From Streptomyces capillispiralis (GTDB lineage Bacteria; Actinomycetota; Actinomycetes; Streptomycetales; Streptomycetaceae): DNA of 64,000 nt. The stretch covers positions 1,178,001-1,242,000 of the forward strand of contig NZ_VIWV01000001.1 of NCBI RefSeq assembly GCF_007829875.1, written 5' to 3'. The notes below the pieces were generated by a model. It saw only the letters and a list, made by a program, of their open reading frames with translations, did not search any database and had not been told where the DNA came from. The position numbers and the translations under genes are program-made. This document shows, piece after piece, positions 1 to 8,170 of the stretch (its first letter is position 1; each line of letters begins with the position of its first letter).

Positions 1-60
1 GTGCTCGGTGCGAAGTACCGCTGGGCCAGGGCGGCCGGACTGTTGGGGGGCGGTTCATGA
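1..60 (+). CDS. possible 3' end of an upstream gene (unrecognised)
   Basis: Frame 1 is open from the window edge to a TGA at 58-60 and reads as a short tail ending LLGGGS. Third positions are mostly G or C (about 16 of 19), as expected for a real reading frame in this genome. The tail is too short to recognise a family. It precedes the MFS transporter by 122 bases. It may equally be chance. Confidence 0.3.
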   Translation: MLGAKYRWARAAGLLGGGS

Positions 61-182
61 GGTGAGTGGACCGGGGGGCCGACCGGCGGTGCGCGCCGGC
101 CGGCCCCGGGACCCGGGCGCGCACGAAAGGCATTGGACAGGGGGCGCTGGCCAGAACTTTCGACGCAAGGGGTGCATACAAC

Positions 183-1568
183 GTGACAACCACTGACGTG
201 ACACGGGTCGCCACCTACCGGGAGGTGACCGACAGGAACGGACGCGTCTATCGCGTCGGCGAGTCCGACATCGACATCATGGGGCGCAAGCGCAAGTGGA
301 TGGTGATCCTGCCCTGGGTCGGCATGATGGGCATCTCCTCCGCCGAGTACGCGTTCGCGTCCGCCGAGGACACGCTCCACGAGGCGCACCACTGGTCCAG
401 CGGCAGCATCTACTGGATGATGACCGTCTGGGTGTTCTGCCAGGCAGCGGTCGCCTTCCCGGCGGGGCGGCTGCGGGAGAACGGCAAGCTGCCGGCGCGC
501 TGGGCGATGATGCTGGGCTCGGCTGGCACGCTGCTCGGCTATCTGTCACTGGCGTTCGCGCCGCATGTGGCGCTCGCCTTCATCGGCTTCGGCGTGTTCA
601 GCGGCATGGGCGCGGGCATGGTCTACGCGACCTGCGTCAACATGGTCGGCAAGTGGTACCCGGAGCGCAGGGGTGGCAAGACCGGCTTCGTCAACGGCGG
701 TTTCGCCTACGGCTCGGTGCCGTTCGTCTTCATCTTCCACGGCTACATGGACGGCTCCAACTTCCGCTGGGTGCTGGTCTCGGCGGGTGTCTTCCTCGCC
801 GCGACGGTGGCCTTCGCCGGCTTCTACTTCCGGGACCCGCCGAAGAACTGGTGGCCGGCCTCCATCGACCCGCTGAACCCGCCGGACGACCCGCGGGCCC
901 GGCGTTCGCTGGCGAAGAACCCGCCGGCCGTCAAGCAGTACTCCCCGATGGAGGCCTGGAGGACCGGCCGGGTGGCGCTGATGTGGTTCTGTCTCGCCTG
1001 CACCTCGGGCGTGAACATCTTCGGCATCGCCTTCCAGGTCGACATCGGTGAGGACGCGGGCTTCGCGGCCGGGATCGTGGCCACCGCGATGTCGCTGAAG
1101 GCGATCGTCAACGGCACCGGACGCGGCGTCATCGGCTGGCTCTCCGACCTCTACGGCCGCAAGCAGTGCCTGCTGTACGTGTGCGCCATCCTGGGCCTCG
1201 CCCAGTTCGGCATCATCTGGTCGGCCGAGATCAAGAACCTGCCGCTGTTCCTGGTCTTCTCCGCCGTCTCCGGCTTCGGCGGCGGTGCCATCTTCCCGAT
1301 GTTCGCGGCGCTGACGGCGGACTACTTCGGCGAGAACAACAACGCCACCAACTACGGGATGGTCTACAGCTCCAAGCTCGTCTCCGGTCTGGGCGCGGGC
1401 ATGGGGTCCGTGGTCGTCGCCGCCTGGGGCTACAACGGCGCCTTCACCCTGGCGGGCTGCATCTCGATCTTCGCCGGCTTCATGGCGCTGTTCCTGCACC
1501 CGCCGGGGCGGTCGAAGCCCCGGCGCATCACTCCCAATCCCCAGCCGCTCGGTGACGAGACGGCCTGA
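183..1568 (+). CDS. OFA-family MFS transporter (oxalate/formate antiporter type)
   Basis: The product is 461 residues with about 12 hydrophobic membrane segments and the glycine-rich and NNATNYG-type loops of the oxalate/formate antiporter (OFA) branch of the major facilitator superfamily. A GTG start at 183 is chosen: a purine-rich AAGGGG lies about ten bases upstream, and the 39 codons before it look non-coding and Arg/Gly-rich. It would act in the cytoplasmic membrane, exchanging or importing small carboxylates. The substrate cannot be read from sequence; oxalate/formate is a family inference. A second OFA transporter lies at 24.4-25.7 kb. It converges on the Tat-exported protein with a strong hairpin between them. 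Confidence 0.85.
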   Translation: MTTTDVTRVATYREVTDRNGRVYRVGESDIDIMGRKRKWMVILPWVGMMGISSAEYAFASAEDTLHEAHHWSSGSIYWMMTVWVFCQAAVAFPAGRLRENGKLPARWAMMLGSAGTLLGYLSLAFAPHVALAFIGFGVFSGMGAGMVYATCVNMVGKWYPERRGGKTGFVNGGFAYGSVPFVFIFHGYMDGSNFRWVLVSAGVFLAATVAFAGFYFRDPPKNWWPASIDPLNPPDDPRARRSLAKNPPAVKQYSPMEAWRTGRVALMWFCLACTSGVNIFGIAFQVDIGEDAGFAAGIVATAMSLKAIVNGTGRGVIGWLSDLYGRKQCLLYVCAILGLAQFGIIWSAEIKNLPLFLVFSAVSGFGGGAIFPMFAALTADYFGENNNATNYGMVYSSKLVSGLGAGMGSVVVAAWGYNGAFTLAGCISIFAGFMALFLHPPGRSKPRRITPNPQPLGDETA

Positions 1569-1635
1569 CCCGGGATCCCGACGCCGCGCACCGTCCCCGC
1601 CGTCGTAGGCACCGCACCACGAGCTTCGCTCGCAC

Positions 1636-1682
1636 GGACCGGGCGGCCCCTCCCGCACCCCGCGGGAAGGGCCGCCCGGTCC
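1636..1682. terminator. bidirectional terminator hairpin
   Basis: Two 21-base arms (1636-1656 and 1662-1682) pair with one mismatch around a 5-base loop, between the convergent transporter and the Tat-exported TIM-barrel gene. There is no T tract, as is usual in actinobacteria. Confidence 0.75.
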
Positions 1683-1692
1683 GTCGTCGGGG

Positions 1693-2892
1693 TCAGTGGC
1701 GCCGCTTGCGCAGGGCCGCCAGGTTGTCGTAGCTGATCTTCGCCTCGCGCAGCGACTGCGCGGGGTCGGTGGCGCTCGGGGAGTTGTCGTCCTCGATCAT
1801 CGGGTTGTGGTAGTTCCGCTGCCCGACCCGTGAGAAGAAGGTCGTGTAGTCGATGACGCCGGTCCCGAAGGGCACCATGTCGTAGCCCATGCCGTTGGTC
1901 GTGCTGGCGACGCCGTCCTTGGCGTGGAACAGCGGGTAGCGCCGGTTGTTGCGGAAGACCAGCCCGGCCGGGTCGAAGACGTTCTTGCGGGTGGAGCCGT
2001 CGTGCGCCGTGTACGTGTGGAACTTGTACTGCGCGACGTGCGCCCAGAAGATGTCCATCTCCAGCCAGACCAGCTTCGGGTCGGTGACCTTCAGGAAGTA
2101 CTCCAGCTTGCGGATGCCGGAGCTGCGGGTCGGCCGGCCCTGGTCGTCCAGCGGGCCGCCGTCGAGCAGGAAGCCGTAGGCACCGTCGTGGTTGTGGGTG
2201 TAGAGCTTGATGCCCTCGCGCCGGGCGATCTCGCCCATCGCGTTCCACTTGTCGGCGGCCACGTCCCAGTCGGCGCGGTGGGAGCTGCCGGTGGGGTCCC
2301 CGCCGGTGCCCATGTGCGCCATGCCGAGGATGTTGGCGATCTCCAGGTTCTTCTTGAAGGTGTCCAGGTCCGCCGCGGTCAGCGGCCAGGACGGCGGGAT
2401 GAAGCCGTGGTTGCCCTGCGCGCGCAGGCCGTACTCGTCGAGCCAGGAGCGCAGCAGCCTGGCGCCCTCGACGGTTCCCAGGTCGGCGCCGCCGGGCGCG
2501 TTGGCGTGCTGTCGGTAGCCGGCGAACTCCACCTGGCTGTAGCCGTGGCGGGCCAGCTGCTTGAACACCTCGCGGAAACCGGAGGGCAGGTCGGTGGCAA
2601 GGGGGTCGCGGCCGGTGGCGTCGCGGACCGTGTAGAGGATGATGCCGCGCTTGTGCGGCGGCACCAGGACCTGCCCGCCGCGCCCGTGACCGTGGTCTCT
2701 GTCACGGTCCTGGGCCAGGGCGGGGCCCGCGCCGAAGACCGGCGCCGCGACGGCTCCGGCCGCCACGGCGGTGCAGGTGCTGAGGAAACGGCGGCGGCCC
2801 ACACCGAGGGTGCGGCGCAGGCCCTCGTCCGGGGCGTCGGCGGCGGAGACGGTGGCCGCCTCGGTGCGGGAGGGGTCTGAGTACAGGGTCAC
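1693..2892 (-). CDS. Tat-exported TIM-barrel sugar phosphate isomerase/epimerase-like protein
   Basis: The product is 399 residues. Residues 33-37 read RRRFL, followed by an alanine-rich hydrophobic stretch and an ALA-QD cleavage site near residue 60: a twin-arginine signal, so the folded protein is probably exported. The rest matches the AP-endonuclease-2/xylose-isomerase-like TIM barrel, with EMDIFW and FHAKD segments that supply metal-binding acids in this fold. The GTG start at 2892 is chosen because it gives a well-formed Tat signal and has AAGGCAGG upstream. Export is unusual for this normally cytoplasmic fold and suggests work on a sugar or sugar acid outside the membrane. A hairpin separates it from the ebo-like operon, so it is probably transcribed separately. 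Confidence 0.85.
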   Translation of the reverse strand: MTLYSDPSRTEAATVSAADAPDEGLRRTLGVGRRRFLSTCTAVAAGAVAAPVFGAGPALAQDRDRDHGHGRGGQVLVPPHKRGIILYTVRDATGRDPLATDLPSGFREVFKQLARHGYSQVEFAGYRQHANAPGGADLGTVEGARLLRSWLDEYGLRAQGNHGFIPPSWPLTAADLDTFKKNLEIANILGMAHMGTGGDPTGSSHRADWDVAADKWNAMGEIARREGIKLYTHNHDGAYGFLLDGGPLDDQGRPTRSSGIRKLEYFLKVTDPKLVWLEMDIFWAHVAQYKFHTYTAHDGSTRKNVFDPAGLVFRNNRRYPLFHAKDGVASTTNGMGYDMVPFGTGVIDYTTFFSRVGQRNYHNPMIEDDNSPSATDPAQSLREAKISYDNLAALRKRRH

Positions 2893-2914
2893 GGGTGCCT
2901 GCCTTCTGGGTCGT

Positions 2915-2943
2915 GGCCGGTTCCGGTGCCGCCGGGACCGGCC
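2915..2943 (-). terminator. candidate terminator after the ebo-like operon
   Basis: GGCCGGTTCC (2915-2924) and GGGACCGGCC (2934-2943) pair with one G-T position around a 9-base loop. The hairpin lies between the stop of the EboF-like gene and the start of the exported TIM-barrel gene. Confidence 0.5.
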
Positions 2944-3001
2944 GTTGTCAGTGCCGTGTGGTTCACTCTCAGTAGTCGGATGCGGCGGCGTACGGGGTGC
3001 G

Positions 3002-4381
3002 TCAGCCGAGTCCGGCCAGCCGGAGCAGGAGTTGTTTGACATCGGTGGCCGCGACGCGGTCACCGACAGCGCGGGGGGTGGAGCAGATGAGGAGCGGACC
3101 GTCGTCGTCGCTCGCGGGGAGGCGGCCGTGGCTGCCCCGAATAGGTGAGGAGTCCAGGGGCACCACCGCCATGCGGTAGCGCATGCCGAGCTTCTTGCGC
3201 GCCAGTGCGGTGGCCGCCTTGACCTTGACGTAGGGGTCGAGGGGATCCATGAACAGTTCGACCGGGTCGTAGCCGGGTTTGCGGTGGATCTCGACGAGCT
3301 GCGCGAAGTCGGGCGCGCGGGCGTCGTCGAGCCAGTAGTAGTACGTGAACCAGGCGTCGGGTTCGGCGACGGCGACCAGTTCGCCGGCGCGCGGATGGTC
3401 GAGGTGGTGGGCCTTCTTGCCCTCGTCGTCGAGGAGTTGCTCGATGCCGGGCAGTCCGTCGAGGGCCGCGCGGGTCGCGTCGAGGTCCTCGGGGCGGCGC
3501 ACGTAGACGTGGGCGATCTGGTGGTCGGCGACGGCGAAGGCGCGGGAGGCCATCGGGTCGAGGTACTCCATGCCGTCCTGGGTGTGCACCTCGAGGAGGC
3601 CCGCGCGGCGCAGGGCGCGGTTGATGTCCACGGACCGGTTCACCCGGGTGATGCCGTACTCGGACAGGGCGACGACGGTTCGGCCCTCGGCGCGGGCGTC
3701 GTCCAGGAGCGGGGCCAGGGCGGCGTCCAGCTCTGCGGCCGCCTTGGCGGCGCGCGGGTCGTCGGGGCCGAAGCGCTGCAGGTCGTAGTCGAGGTGAGGG
3801 AGGTAGCACAGCGTCAGGTCGGGGTGCCGGGTCCGCATGATGTGGCGGGTGGCGTCGATGATCCACCGGCTGGAGACGAGGTCCGCTCCGGGGCCCCAGA
3901 AGTGGAACAGGGGGAAGGTGCCGAACTTCTCGGTGAGTTCGTCGTGCAGCGCGGCCGGCCGGGTGTAGCAGTCGGGTTCCTTGCGGCCGTCGGCGTAGTA
4001 GACCGGGCGGGGGGTGACGGTGATGTCGGTGTCGGCCCCCATGGCGTACCACCAGCAGATGTTGGCGACGGTGTAGCCGGGGTGGACGCGGCGGGCGGCG
4101 TCCCAGAGCTTGTCGCCGGAGACGAGGCCGTTGTGCTGGCGCCACAGCAGGACGTCGCCGAGTTCGCGGAAGTACCAGCCGTTGCCGACGATGCCGTGCT
4201 CGGAGGGCATGGTGCCGGTGAGGAAGGTGGACTGGGCGGCGCAGGTGACGGCGGGCAGGACGGTGCCGAGCGGGGCGCGGGAGCCGGACTGGCCGAGCGC
4301 CTTGAGGCGGGGCATGTGGTCGAGGAGGCGGGGGGTGAGGCCCACGACGTCGAGGACGAGCAGGGGGGTGGGGTCGCTCAT
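3002..4381 (-). CDS. EboF-like alkaline phosphatase/nucleotide pyrophosphatase family protein
   Basis: The product is 459 residues, last gene of the ebo-like operon. It has the alkaline-phosphatase-superfamily core: a nucleophile segment PAVTCAAQSTFLTG with the catalytic Thr near residue 45, then a PHLDYD segment and an ADHQIAHVYV segment that supply metal ligands. The usual SDHG motif reads SEYG here, so metal ligation may differ from classic phosphodiesterases. There is no signal peptide. The ATG start overlaps the stop of the EboE gene by 4 bases, so the two are probably translationally coupled. In ebo operons this position is held by EboF. The exact substrate is unknown. Confidence 0.85.
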   Translation of the reverse strand: MSDPTPLLVLDVVGLTPRLLDHMPRLKALGQSGSRAPLGTVLPAVTCAAQSTFLTGTMPSEHGIVGNGWYFRELGDVLLWRQHNGLVSGDKLWDAARRVHPGYTVANICWWYAMGADTDITVTPRPVYYADGRKEPDCYTRPAALHDELTEKFGTFPLFHFWGPGADLVSSRWIIDATRHIMRTRHPDLTLCYLPHLDYDLQRFGPDDPRAAKAAAELDAALAPLLDDARAEGRTVVALSEYGITRVNRSVDINRALRRAGLLEVHTQDGMEYLDPMASRAFAVADHQIAHVYVRRPEDLDATRAALDGLPGIEQLLDDEGKKAHHLDHPRAGELVAVAEPDAWFTYYYWLDDARAPDFAQLVEIHRKPGYDPVELFMDPLDPYVKVKAATALARKKLGMRYRMAVVPLDSSPIRGSHGRLPASDDDGPLLICSTPRAVGDRVAATDVKQLLLRLAGLG

Positions 4382-5547
4382 GGGAGTTCCTTCAGGCCGA
4401 GGTCCGTCAGCAGGTCGCGGGCCAGGGTGAGTTCGGCGGCGATGCCGTCGGCGAGCTGGCCGCGGCCGCGCGGGCGCAGCTCGGGCGGGAGCGCCTGCCA
4501 GGTGTAGGTCTCGACCTCGAGGTGGTGGGTGAGCGGCTGCGGGCCGCCGACCAGCCGGGTCAGGACGGACTTCAGGACGGGCAGCGTGGAGGTGAGGGGC
4601 GCGGTGGGCGCCGCGTGCAGCGGGACGTGGAAGTGGGCGCGCCAGGGCGCCCCGTCGGGCAGGGTCTCCCCGGCCAGGGCCTCGTCGAGGTCGTCGGTGC
4701 CGCGCAGTCCGGCGAGGGTGGACGTGCGGGTCTGGTGCAGGAAGCGGGGTTCGGCGAAGGCGGCGAGTGCCTCGCGGACCTCGGGGAGGTGGGGCTGCTC
4801 GGCGTGCAGGGCGGCGGAGAGCTGCGACTTGACCACGGGCACGCCTGCCCGGGCGAGGTCGTCCAGGGCGGTGTGCGGGTCTTCGAAGGAGGTGGCGAGG
4901 TGACAGGTGTCGACGCAGATGCCGACGCGGTCGTGGGCGATCGCGGTGAGCGGGGCGATTGCGTCCCGGGTGGTCTCGACGACGCAGCCGGGTTCCGGCT
5001 CCAGGGCGATCCGGATGGAGCGTCCGGTGAGTTCCTGGAGGGCGTCGAGGCGTTCGGCGAGGGCGCGCAGGGCGGTGCGGGCGGTCTCCGCGCGCTGCTC
5101 GTCGTAGGCGGTGCGCCAGGCCAGCGGCAGGGTGGAGATGCTGCCGTCGGGGACGTCGTCGGGCAGCAGTCCGGCGAGGACGCGGGCCAGGGCGGTGGTG
5201 TGTTCCAGGCGTTCGGGATCGGCCCAGTCCGGCTTGTAGACGCGGTACTTGACCTCCTCCGCGCCGAAGCCCTCGTAGGGGAAGCCGTTGAGGGTGACGA
5301 CCTCGAGGCCGCGCCGGTCGAGTTCGCAGCGCAGGCCGCGCAGGGCGGACGGGTCGGTGGCGAGGGCGTGCGCGGCGTCCTTGGCGAGCCACAGGCCGAT
5401 ACCGAGCCTGTCCCGGCCCAGGCGGCGGCGGACGGGCTCGCAGTGGTCGCGGAGCTGGGCGAGGACGCCGTCGAGGGTTTCGGCGGGGTGGACGTTGGTG
5501 CAGTAGGCGAGGTGGACGGTGGAGCCGTCGGGGTGCCGGAAGCGCAT
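4378..5547 (-). CDS. eboE: metabolite traffic protein EboE (xylose-isomerase-like TIM barrel)
   Basis: The product is 389 residues. It opens with HLAYCTNVHPAETLDGVL, the diagnostic N-terminal signature of EboE proteins, and continues with GLWLAKDAA, VVTLNGFPYEGFG and VKYRVYKPDW segments and the TIM-barrel acid positions ALEPEPG and GICVDTCHLATSFED. EboE belongs to an operon that in cyanobacteria helps move the scytonemin precursor to the periplasm; its own chemistry is not established. It starts 3 bases after the TatD-like gene ends and overlaps the EboF-like gene by 4 bases, so it is embedded in one transcription unit. Confidence 0.9.
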   Translation of the reverse strand: MRFRHPDGSTVHLAYCTNVHPAETLDGVLAQLRDHCEPVRRRLGRDRLGIGLWLAKDAAHALATDPSALRGLRCELDRRGLEVVTLNGFPYEGFGAEEVKYRVYKPDWADPERLEHTTALARVLAGLLPDDVPDGSISTLPLAWRTAYDEQRAETARTALRALAERLDALQELTGRSIRIALEPEPGCVVETTRDAIAPLTAIAHDRVGICVDTCHLATSFEDPHTALDDLARAGVPVVKSQLSAALHAEQPHLPEVREALAAFAEPRFLHQTRTSTLAGLRGTDDLDEALAGETLPDGAPWRAHFHVPLHAAPTAPLTSTLPVLKSVLTRLVGGPQPLTHHLEVETYTWQALPPELRPRGRGQLADGIAAELTLARDLLTDLGLKELP

Positions 5548-5550
5548 GGC

Positions 5551-6441
5551 TCATGCCTCCGTGGCGGGGTCGCCGGCCGGCCGGGGTTCGTCCCTGGGCT
5601 GGCCGCGCAGGATGGAGTTGCCCTCGTGGGTGGCGTCCGGGGCGCTCACGTCGAGGTCGAGGCGGCCGCTGAGTCCGTAGAAGGCGACGGGGTTGCGCCA
5701 GAGCACCCGGTCGACGTCGTCCTCGGTGAAGCCCTCGGCGAGCATCAGGTCGGCGACCTTGCGGGTCTTCAGGGGGTCGCTCCTGCCCCAGTCCGCGGCG
5801 GAGTTCACCAGGACCCGCTCGGGGCCGTGGTCGCGCAGGATGGCGACCATCCGCTCCTCGTCCATCTTGGTGTCCGGATAGACGGAGAAGCCGAGCCAGC
5901 AGCCGCTGTCCTTGGCCTCCTTGACGGTGGTCTCGTTGAGGTGGTCGACCAGGACGCGGTCCAGGGGCAGCGCGGACTCGCGGACGACGTCGAGGGTGCG
6001 GCGCAGCCCGGCGAGCTTGTCGCGGTGCGGGGTGTGCACCAGCGCGGGCAGCCCGTGGTCGGCGGCGAGCTGGAGCTGGGCGGCCAGCGCGGCGTCCTCG
6101 GCCGGGGTCATGGAGTCGTAGCCGATCTCGCCGACGGCCACCACGTTGTCCTTGACGAGGTACCGGGGCAGTTCGTCGAGGACGGGGGTGCAGCGCGGGT
6201 CGTTGGCCTCTTTGGGGTTGAGGGCGAGGGTGCAGTGGTGGGCGATGCCGTACTGGGCGGCGCGGAAGGGTTCCCAGCCGAGGAGGGAGTCGAAGTAGTC
6301 GAGGAAGGAGGCCGGGGAGGTGCGGGGCTGGCCGAGCCAGAAGGCGGGCTCGACGACGGCGCGGACGCCCGCGGCGTACATGGCCTCGTAGTCGTCGGTG
6401 GTGCGCGACGTCATGTGGATGTGGGGGTCGAAGATGCGCAT
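5551..6441 (-). CDS. TatD-family metal-dependent hydrolase (EboB-like)
   Basis: The product is 296 residues. It begins MRIFDPHIHMTSRT, the HxH metal-binding start of the amidohydrolase/TatD fold, with later ligands in VGEIGYD, LVHTPHRDK, VDHLNE and NSAADWG. The LNPKEANDP segment and length fit the ebo-associated TatD branch (EboB) rather than the TatD DNase itself. Its ATG overlaps the EboA stop by one base. The last 30 or so residues are low-complexity and probably disordered. Likely cytoplasmic; substrate unknown. Confidence 0.88.
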   Translation of the reverse strand: MRIFDPHIHMTSRTTDDYEAMYAAGVRAVVEPAFWLGQPRTSPASFLDYFDSLLGWEPFRAAQYGIAHHCTLALNPKEANDPRCTPVLDELPRYLVKDNVVAVGEIGYDSMTPAEDAALAAQLQLAADHGLPALVHTPHRDKLAGLRRTLDVVRESALPLDRVLVDHLNETTVKEAKDSGCWLGFSVYPDTKMDEERMVAILRDHGPERVLVNSAADWGRSDPLKTRKVADLMLAEGFTEDDVDRVLWRNPVAFYGLSGRLDLDVSAPDATHEGNSILRGQPRDEPRPAGDPATEA

Positions 6442-7214
6442 CAGGACTCCTTGCCGTGGGGGTCGTCCGTGCCGTGCGGCGGGGTGGCGGTGGCGGGCTC
6501 GGTCAGGGCCAGGGCCCGGCGCAGGTCGTCCGGGACGGGACGGCCGGCGGCGCTGCGCTCCTCCGCGTAGTCGCCGAGCATGCGGGCGAGTTCGCCGTCG
6601 CCCCGGGCGCGCCGGGCGAGGTCCGCCACGTGGTCCAGGTCGACGCCGGTGAAGAGGCACTTCAGTACGGCGTGCCGCCAGGCGTGGGCGTCCAGGTGGC
6701 GGGCGCCGTAGGGGCCGAGGGCGGCGGCGACGAGCCGGGTGTCGTTGGTGCGCAGGGCGTCCTCGACCAGCGGCAGGGCGTCGGGGCCGGTCACCAGGTG
6801 CGGCAGCGCGTGCAGGACGGCGCGGCGTTCGTCGGCGGTGCCCTGGTGGTAGACCCGGGTGAGCGCTTCGGCGTCGGCGCGGGCGGCGTGCAGGATGAGG
6901 ACGCGGGCGGCGTCGGCGTGGGCGGGACCGCAGCGGCGGCCGGCCTCGGCCAGGCGCAGTTCCCACACGGAGAGGGGGCCGTGGGCGCCCGGGTGGGTGG
7001 CTGCCTCGTCCAGGGCCTGGTCGAGCCAGGCGCGGGCGGCTGCGTCCAGTCGCTCGGTGAGCCGGCGGCGCAGCTCGGCGGGCGGGGTGAGGGCCGCGGT
7101 TCCTGCCGCGGGGGCGGAACCGTCGGCCGCCTCGGCTCCCGGGGCGTCAGCGGTCGCCCGGGTCCCGGGTGTGCCGGCCTCCGGGGTGGCCGGGGTGGCG
7201 TGGGGGCGCGTCAT
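6441..7214 (-). CDS. eboA: EboA domain-containing protein
   Basis: The product is 257 residues with a low-complexity Ala/Gly/Pro N-terminus (about 1-45) and an alpha-helical domain containing WELRLAEAGRRCG, ADEARVL-like and LVTGPDALPLVEDALRTNDTR segments typical of EboA domain proteins, which look like helical repeats. A segment FTGVDLDHV lies near the C-terminus. No catalytic residues are evident, so a scaffold or adaptor role is plausible. The ATG overlaps the end of the upstream TIM-barrel gene by 4 bases. Its pairing with TatD and EboE is the strongest evidence that this operon is an ebo operon. Confidence 0.82.
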   Translation of the reverse strand: MTRPHATPATPEAGTPGTRATADAPGAEAADGSAPAAGTAALTPPAELRRRLTERLDAAARAWLDQALDEAATHPGAHGPLSVWELRLAEAGRRCGPAHADAARVLILHAARADAEALTRVYHQGTADERRAVLHALPHLVTGPDALPLVEDALRTNDTRLVAAALGPYGARHLDAHAWRHAVLKCLFTGVDLDHVADLARRARGDGELARMLGDYAEERSAAGRPVPDDLRRALALTEPATATPPHGTDDPHGKES

Positions 7215-8170
7215 GGGGTGCTGCTCCCTTCGGGGGTAACGGAGGGATCGCCGTACGTGGGGACGGGGGCGGTGGGTGCGGGTGCGGCGGTTTCCGCGGC
7301 CCGGGCGGCGCGGCGGAGGAAGGGGAGGGACTGGGCGGCGAAGTGGGGGCCCGCGTGGGAGTGGCGGGGCAGTTCGACGACGGTCAGTCCCTGGTAGCCG
7401 GTGGCGGCGAGGGCCGCGAGGAGGGGCGGGAAGTCCATCTCGCCGTCCCCGAAGGGGAGGTGTTCGTGGACGCCGCGGCGCATGTCCTCGATCTGCACGT
7501 GGCGCAGCCAGGGGGCCGCCTCGCGCACGCAGTCGGCGGGCGGAAGGGGTTCGAGGCAGTGGCAGTGGCCGAGGTCCAGGGTGAGGCCGAGGGGCTCGGG
7601 GTCGCCGAGTGTGCGGCGCAGGTGGTGGAAGTCGGCGAGGGTGGCGAGGAGGTGGCCGGGCTCGGGTTCGACGGCGAGCGGGACGCCGGCGGTGGCGGCG
7701 GCGTCCAGGACGGGGGTGAGGGTCTCGGTGAGGCGTTTCCAGGCGGTGTCCTCGTCGGTGCCGTCGGGGACGATGCCGCTGAAGCAGTGCACGGCGTGCG
7801 CGCCGAGGTCGGCGGCGACGCGGACCGCCCGGACGAGCAGGTCGACGCGGCGGGCGCGGTCGTCCGGGTCGGGGTCCAGCAGCGACGGGCCGTGCTTGCG
7901 GCGGGGGTCGAGCACATAGCGGGCGCCGGTCTCCACGGTGACGCCCAGGCCGAGCTCGTCGAGCCGGTGCGCGACCCGGCGGGTGCGGGCGGCGAGGTCC
8001 GGGGCGAGCGGGTCGAGGTGCATGTGGTCGAGGGTGAGTCCGAGACCGTCGTAGCCGAGGTCGGCGAGCAGGGCGAGGGCGTCGTCGAGCCGGAGGTCGG
8101 CGAGGCCGTTGGTGCCGTAGCCGAAGCGGAGCGAGGTGGGCGGGGAGGTGTCGGCTCCGGGCGGGTTCAC
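7211..8170 (-). CDS. sugar phosphate isomerase/epimerase family TIM-barrel protein of the ebo-like operon
   Basis: The product is 319 residues with a GTG start that overlaps the prenyltransferase stop by 4 bases. It has the AP-endonuclease-2-type TIM barrel: GYGTNGLADLRLDDAL at the start, AVHCFSGIVPDG, then LAVEPEPGHL, LTLDLGHCHCLEP and HVQIEDMRRGVHEHLPFGDG, which carry the usual Glu, Asp, His and Glu metal ligands. It is not EboE, which is a separate gene two positions downstream, so this operon has two such barrels. The canonical six-gene ebo operon does not contain this one. Function unknown; an isomerase or epimerase on a cyclic polyol or sugar is the simplest guess. Confidence 0.85.
   Translation of the reverse strand: MNPPGADTSPPTSLRFGYGTNGLADLRLDDALALLADLGYDGLGLTLDHMHLDPLAPDLAARTRRVAHRLDELGLGVTVETGARYVLDPRRKHGPSLLDPDPDDRARRVDLLVRAVRVAADLGAHAVHCFSGIVPDGTDEDTAWKRLTETLTPVLDAAATAGVPLAVEPEPGHLLATLADFHHLRRTLGDPEPLGLTLDLGHCHCLEPLPPADCVREAAPWLRHVQIEDMRRGVHEHLPFGDGEMDFPPLLAALAATGYQGLTVVELPRHSHAGPHFAAQSLPFLRRAARAAETAAPAPTAPVPTYGDPSVTPEGSSTP

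Noticed and set aside
4522..6570. Long open frame on the plus strand opposite the ebo-like genes
   Set aside because: It is antisense to well-supported genes, has Val/Gly-rich composition expected from reading GC-rich genes backwards, and no recognisable domain. The same applies to similar frames at 11617-14601, 14183-17074, 36374-38179, 43218-45428, 45591-47900 and 56922-59912.
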